Origin: a virus
Direction: 5' to 3' (one strand)
Length of the DNA stretch: 40,980 nt
Virus record (IMG/VR): IMGVR_UViG_3300031718_000022
Location: 1 to 40,980 of that record
Below are positions 37,802 to 40,980 of this stretch, piece by piece. The first letter of the stretch is position 1. Every line of letters starts with the position of its first letter. Below the pieces are notes generated by a model that saw only the letters and a list, made by a program, of their open reading frames with translations, ran no database searches and had not been told where the DNA came from. Position numbers and translations under genes: made by a program.

Positions 37802-38124
37802 CCCACGAGGAGTTCGCCAAACGAAGACTTCAGCTCATCGATATCGAGATGAAGAACCAGCCGGGTTGGTTTTACATGAGCTTCGCCAGCGAGGAAAGGG
37901 GTTTTCTGGGAGCGGCGATCGTTCAGGGGCAAGGCCCGGTTACAGCAAACGATCGATCCTGGCGTCTCCGTATTAACCCGGGAAACTGCCAGGTCGCATT
38001 CGTGGAACTGGACGCCAAGATGATGGAACGCGTACCGGTGGAAGAGCGCGAGAAGCTACTCTCGAAAGCGGACCTCGTGCGCATCTTTGGTGGAATTGAG
38101 CGCATGGGCATCGAGGAATGGTAG
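37798..38124 (+). CDS. Hypothetical early protein
   Basis: A 108-residue protein starting MTHEEFAKRRLQLIDIEMKN. The middle (GWFYMSFASEERGFLGAAIV) is beta-rich with aromatic residues, and the end is a charged helix (PVEEREKLLSKADLVRIFGG). This strand-rich core is widespread among small phage proteins, but no function is known. Confidence 0.55.
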   Translation: MTHEEFAKRRLQLIDIEMKNQPGWFYMSFASEERGFLGAAIVQGQGPVTANDRSWRLRINPGNCQVAFVELDAKMMERVPVEEREKLLSKADLVRIFGGIERMGIEEW

Positions 38125-38129
38125 CCAAA

Positions 38130-38297
38130 ATGAGAAGTCCTTGGGAGCGCGATGTCAGCTACAACGCACGACGAATCCGCGAGGCCGGCTTAACGCCATG
38201 GGCGCAAGCACAGAAATGGCGACGGCGATTCTGGTACGCCGCGTTCGTAATCGTGGTCTTGATTCTGATGCTGCTGGCGATCTATACCAGCCGCTAG
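38130..38297 (+). CDS. 55-residue single-span membrane protein
   Basis: ATG 38130 to TAG 38297. A charged N-terminal half (MRSPWERDVSYNARRIREAG) is followed by a basic patch and one hydrophobic span (FVIVVLILMLLAIYTS). It ends tail to tail with the leftward gene starting at 38545, overlapping by four bases. It is the last gene of the rightward chain. Confidence 0.5.
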   Translation: MRSPWERDVSYNARRIREAGLTPWAQAQKWRRRFWYAAFVIVVLILMLLAIYTSR

Positions 38298-38545
38298 CCC
38301 TTGGCGCCGGAGGAATGCTCGCCGGCCGCGCCGGTGGCGAGCGGCGTGTTTTCGAGGAGCGCGGCGGCGAAGACAGGCGTTTCGCGTTCCATCTCCTCAG
38401 CAAAGATTTTGAGGTCGCCCCAGTCTTCGTTCTTGACGAGGCTCTTGATCTGCCGGGCCACGCCGCGGTTGTAGGCATCGAACGACGCCTGGACGGTCTT
38501 TTCCTGTTTCACCGAATTAATCAGGTTGCCAAGAAAGGCATGCAT
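38294..38545 (-). CDS. Hypothetical protein opposite the early operon
   Basis: An 83-residue protein starting MHAFLGNLINSVKQEKTVQA at ATG 38545, preceded by GAGGTGA, which favours this start over the longer frame. It is helical (ASFDAYNRGVARQIKSLVKN) with a Gly/Ser/Ala tail. It is divergent from the excisionase-like genes. Possibly regulatory by position; no motif is recognised. Confidence 0.5.
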   Translation of the reverse strand: MHAFLGNLINSVKQEKTVQASFDAYNRGVARQIKSLVKNEDWGDLKIFAEEMERETPVFAAALLENTPLATGAAGEHSSGAKG

Positions 38546-38677
38546 TTGCTCACCTCGCAACCAGCATACTCCCCCCGCTATGTTGCGGAACGATCGTTTC
38601 ATATGCGGCCGGCGCTACGTTTTAAATCGCGTTCTCGAAAGAGCGATGGTAAGGTCTGCAACGTGGGGTGTGCAGCA

Positions 38678-38694
38678 GTGCATACCTATTGCAC
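38678..38694. other. Inverted repeat GTGCA-N7-TGCAC
   Basis: GTGCA (38678-38682) and TGCAC (38690-38694) flank seven bases about 25 bases before the ATG of the excisionase-like gene at 38720. Further TGCA copies lie at 38657 and 38671. The arrangement suits a dimeric regulator or recombination protein binding site. Confidence 0.4.
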
Positions 38695-38719
38695 CCATTT
38701 TTTTCAGGAGAACACCTCG

Positions 38720-39247
38720 ATGGAAAACGAAGAGCCGGAGTGGTTGACCAAAAGGCAGGCGTCAGCACGGATGGGAATCGGAGAGCGCCAGGTCCTGCAG
38801 CTCGCAGGGAAGGGCAAACTTCGCCGGAGACGCGAGCGCGATCCGGCGACCAAACAACACGTGGTGAAAGTCCACGGAGGCGACGTCCAGGCTTACATCG
38901 ATGCGGCGAAGCCCGCCGTACTGGAAGTAATGCCCGCATCGGCCGCGTTGCCCGCGATCCGCGCCGAGAACCCGCAGAATGAAAGCATCGCAATTATCCT
39001 TGCAACCCTTGCCAAGCAGGCGCTGGCACCCGCTCCCGGCGAGTGGATGGACCTCGACCGAGCCTCTCAGGCATCCGGACTTGATCGCCAAATTCTGCTG
39101 CGCCTGGTTCGCGAGGGGAAGCTGCCGGCATTCCGGGGTCAGCCGATCAAAACTGGGGAATCTTCAAGAGCTAAGGCCGGTTCCAGTTGGCGCGTGTGCC
39201 GGCGGGACCTGGACGCGATCCAGGGCGAGATAGCATGCCAGGTGTAA
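38720..39247 (+). CDS. Protein with two excisionase-like helix-turn-helix domains
   Basis: A 175-residue protein starting MENEEPEWLTKRQASARMGI at ATG 38720, with AGGAG upstream. Two HTH_17/excisionase-like units are visible: WLTKRQASARMGIGERQVLQ at residues about 7-30 and MDLDRASQASGLDRQILLRL around residues 115-140, each followed by a basic recognition region. Double units are unusual in such small proteins. It may be the recombination directionality factor for the integrase at 39765, or a repressor. No CI-like repressor was found, so it is a regulator candidate. Confidence 0.65.
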   Translation: MENEEPEWLTKRQASARMGIGERQVLQLAGKGKLRRRRERDPATKQHVVKVHGGDVQAYIDAAKPAVLEVMPASAALPAIRAENPQNESIAIILATLAKQALAPAPGEWMDLDRASQASGLDRQILLRLVREGKLPAFRGQPIKTGESSRAKAGSSWRVCRRDLDAIQGEIACQV

Positions 39248-39585
39248 AGCAATCCCATAATTCCGATCAGGAATGGATTATCTGGCGATTTTTTCTCTCC
39301 TTTGCGAAGCCCGTAGATTCCGCCAAACGACTGGGCTACTTCGACGCAGCGCGCATCTTCTCGCTAAGAGGAAACGTCTTTCGGCGGCGTGCGGCTCGGC
39401 CGTATGTACCGGTAGAGCATCGGCTTTTTCTCACCGTGAGGGAAGCCGTCGTGTATACCGGATTGTCGGAGCGCCGGCTAAGGAAGTTGATAGCGAGTGG
39501 ATGCCTATCGGCGCGAAGGGACGGCTATACGCGGGTGAGGCGCCGGGATCTCGACGCACTCCAAGGGAATAGCCTGGACGCTTGA
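39235..39585 (+). CDS. Second excisionase-like helix-turn-helix protein
   Basis: A 116-residue protein (ATG 39235, overlapping the preceding gene by 13 bases). After an N-terminal region of unknown kind (a hydrophobic-aromatic start, WIIWRFFLSFAKPV), residues 68-112 form an excisionase-like helix-turn-helix: LTVREAVVYTGLSERRLRKL followed by ASGCLSARRDGYTRVRRRDL. It resembles the second unit of the 38720 protein, so the pair may have arisen by duplication. The likely role is DNA binding at attachment or promoter sites. Confidence 0.6.
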   Translation: MPGVKQSHNSDQEWIIWRFFLSFAKPVDSAKRLGYFDAARIFSLRGNVFRRRAARPYVPVEHRLFLTVREAVVYTGLSERRLRKLIASGCLSARRDGYTRVRRRDLDALQGNSLDA

Positions 39586-39669
39586 TTCGCCATCTCTTCG
39601 CCATGACGCTGCTTCACCCCGCGCCGGTGGCCAATGAGAGGCATAGAATTGGGATTGTCATTTTGGGTT

Positions 39670-39703
39670 GGGAAAGGGAAAGGGCCGGCGGTTGATCCGG
39701 CCC
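39670..39703 (-). terminator. Terminator candidate downstream of integrase
   Basis: On the minus strand GGGCCGG (39703-39697) pairs with CCGGCCC (39688-39682) around an eight-base loop and is followed by TTTCCCTTTCCC. It lies 62 bases beyond the integrase stop. The T-run is interrupted, so efficiency is uncertain. Confidence 0.45.
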
Positions 39704-39764
39704 CTGTTGGAATGTGAAATTCAATCTTAGTGGCAGACTTAAGTCTATCGCGTCCGTTGCTGAA

Positions 39765-40709
39765 TTACAGCCCCAGCGATGCGCCGGCATTGTTGCGCCA
39801 GATCTCGGTTCTGCGGAAATAGCGTTGCACGATAGCGGGACTCTGGCCCGTGTAAGCTCCGATACGCATCGCTCCGATGTTGGCTTCCCCCAGTGCGGTA
39901 ACGGCCCCGCTCCTCAAGCTGTGCATGCCCGATTGGGTCGGATCAATACCAATTCCCTTCAGGCAATTCTTCAGAATTCGGCAAAGGCATTCCCCATCGA
40001 GCGGCTCTCCCTTGCGGTGAGCGGTGAGCCGGCAGAAGACCGGACCGGGATCATCCCCGCGCACGCGCAGCCAGCCCTTCAGGACGCGCACCGGGTCGGT
40101 ATTGGTATGTCGACCCCTGACGATTCCTACAAGCCGTCCCTTGCCCTCCTGGTCCTGTTTCTCGCGGTCTATGCTGATTATCAAACCCTGTCGGACAAAC
40201 TCAATATCCTTGAGGGTCAGAGCTGCAAGGTTCGAGCGCCGGAGGGCGGAGGCGAATCCCACTACCAGCAGGGCACGGTTCCGCATGCTGGCCGGGCTGC
40301 CGATCTTGGCCAGGCGGCTGGACATTTGCCGCAATTCCCGTACCGTGATCGGCCGCATCTGCCGAGGCTTTTCTCCGCGCAACCGTTGGGCGCCCCGCAG
40401 CAGCTCCGCGATATTGGCGCTATTCGGGGAGGGGAGGCCGAGCGCGCGGTGTTCGTGCACGATGGCGCATTTTCGCCTTCTGGCGGTTGTGATTTTCTTG
40501 CCCTGGCTCAACAGGTCGGTGAGGTAGAGAGACAGAGTTTCGGAGGTGGTAGGCAGGCTTGCGAGATTGAAACTCGCGCACCAGGCGGAGTACATGCGGA
40601 CGTCATAACCGTAACCCGCCAGGGTGTTTCGGGCGACGAGGCCTTGGCGAAGGCGGGCTTGTTCAAGTCTGAGGGTTGCAATGGTGTCGTTAGGATTGTG
40701 GGTAGCCAT
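39765..40709 (-). CDS. int: Tyrosine recombinase / integrase
   Basis: A 314-residue tyrosine recombinase. The N-terminal SAM-like core-binding domain spans residues about 10-110. The catalytic domain has Arg157 (SALRRSNL), the strand Lys in the DREKQDQEGKGR region, His263-x-x-Arg266 (HSLRSG) and the nucleophile Tyr297 (QRYFRRTEIW). The His/Trp position after motif II reads Gln/Ser (YTGQSPA), a known variation. It is typical of phage integrases that also include stand-alone forms. GGAG lies five bases upstream of ATG 40709. Together with the excisionase-like genes it makes this a temperate phage end. Confidence 0.88.
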   Translation of the reverse strand: MATHNPNDTIATLRLEQARLRQGLVARNTLAGYGYDVRMYSAWCASFNLASLPTTSETLSLYLTDLLSQGKKITTARRRKCAIVHEHRALGLPSPNSANIAELLRGAQRLRGEKPRQMRPITVRELRQMSSRLAKIGSPASMRNRALLVVGFASALRRSNLAALTLKDIEFVRQGLIISIDREKQDQEGKGRLVGIVRGRHTNTDPVRVLKGWLRVRGDDPGPVFCRLTAHRKGEPLDGECLCRILKNCLKGIGIDPTQSGMHSLRSGAVTALGEANIGAMRIGAYTGQSPAIVQRYFRRTEIWRNNAGASLGL

Positions 40710-40737
40710 CTTTGCTCCGTTAAAGCAGGGGTGGTGA

Positions 40738-40772
40738 GGGGAGTTTCGGTATTATCAGTACCGCGGCTCCCC
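40738..40772. repeat. Nested inverted repeat upstream of integrase
   Basis: The outer arms GGGGAG (40738-40743) and CTCCCC (40767-40772) enclose the inner arms CGGTA (40747-40751) and TACCG (40759-40763). It starts 29 bases before the integrase start, in its leader or promoter. It may be a recombinase or operator site, or part of an attachment site. No tRNA gene overlaps. Confidence 0.45.
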
Positions 40773-40858
40773 GTTCTCAATCATCTCACCCGATGCGCCC
40801 AGAGTGGGCTTGGGGTGTTTTACCTCAGGGTGAAAACCTGCGGGGCGTCGTTAAAGCC

Positions 40859-40980
40859 CTACATTGTAAACGAAAGAAGGGTTCGATTCGCATCGCGCTC
40901 GCCCAGTTTGATCCATCGGGCGACATTGGCGGCGGTCCAGGAAACGGCTTCGCGCAACGAGCCCAGCGGTTCGGACGGTT
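40859..40980 (-). CDS. C-terminal end of a possible chromosomal gene (partial)
   Basis: The minus-strand frame entering at the right edge ends TAG at 40859 and encodes SLREAVSWTAANVARWIKLG followed by ERDANRTLLSF, which looks like a charged helical protein end. It lies outside the integrase and may be host sequence next to an attachment site. Only 40 residues are visible and no family can be given. Confidence 0.4.
   Translation of the reverse strand, partial: PSEPLGSLREAVSWTAANVARWIKLGERDANRTLLSFTM

Noticed and set aside
40875-40895. tRNA T-arm-like sequence GGTTCGATTC near the right end
   Set aside because: The flanking bases do not form the required five-base T stem and no acceptor or anticodon arm was found, so no tRNA gene or tRNA attachment site is claimed.

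Overview
The window reads as most of an integrated or linear temperate phage with a siphovirus-type plan (long non-contractile tail, P22-type coat). The host is probably a Bryobacterales/Solibacter-like acidobacterium: GC is high, and a secreted protein at 32871-33923 resembles the Solibacter-associated TIGR03437 type. The host is an inference from that protein style. No rRNA, tRNA, CRISPR array or insertion sequence was seen.

Layout. From about 34.2 kb down to position 1 almost everything is on the minus strand, transcribed right to left. First come small membrane, zinc-ribbon and unknown genes with accessory cargo (34.2-22.4 kb): a TIGR03437-like secreted protein, a glycosyltransferase, a GH99-like secreted hydrolase, a GH24 lysozyme, a LuxR-type regulator and a serine recombinase. 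A DNA methyltransferase with an apparent frameshift follows (21.5-22.2 kb). Then comes a canonical morphogenesis series: small and large terminase, portal, scaffold, P22-like coat, minor head protein, virion morphogenesis protein, tail terminator candidate, tail tube, tail assembly chaperone with a probable programmed -1 frameshift, tape measure and distal tail proteins. The last gene runs off the left edge. An Acb2-like cyclic-nucleotide sponge, a candidate anti-CBASS/anti-Thoeris protein, sits between tail tube and chaperone.

A striking feature is the set of small plus-strand genes inserted between the leftward morphogenesis genes (938, 9879-11367, 16082-16479, 18426, 18712, 19036, 21190), often with their own strong ribosome binding sites. 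The 9879-11367 island also carries a leader with four consecutive stem-loops.

Right of 34.2 kb a good sigma70-like promoter (34234-34262) drives a rightward operon. It encodes a zinc-ribbon protein, a possible nucleic-acid-binding protein, a Cas4/RecB-like PD-(D/E)XK nuclease with iron-sulfur cysteines, and then a chain of very small, start-stop-overlapping genes, several with a membrane segment. After that come two excisionase-like helix-turn-helix proteins (38720-39585) and a leftward tyrosine integrase (39765-40709). The last 120 bases may be the end of a chromosomal gene.

No replication initiator, helicase, primase or CI-like repressor was recognised. The regulatory candidates are LuxR-type helix-turn-helix proteins (8808, 25763, 30436), a receiver domain lacking its phosphoacceptor aspartate (30729) and the excisionase-like pair.
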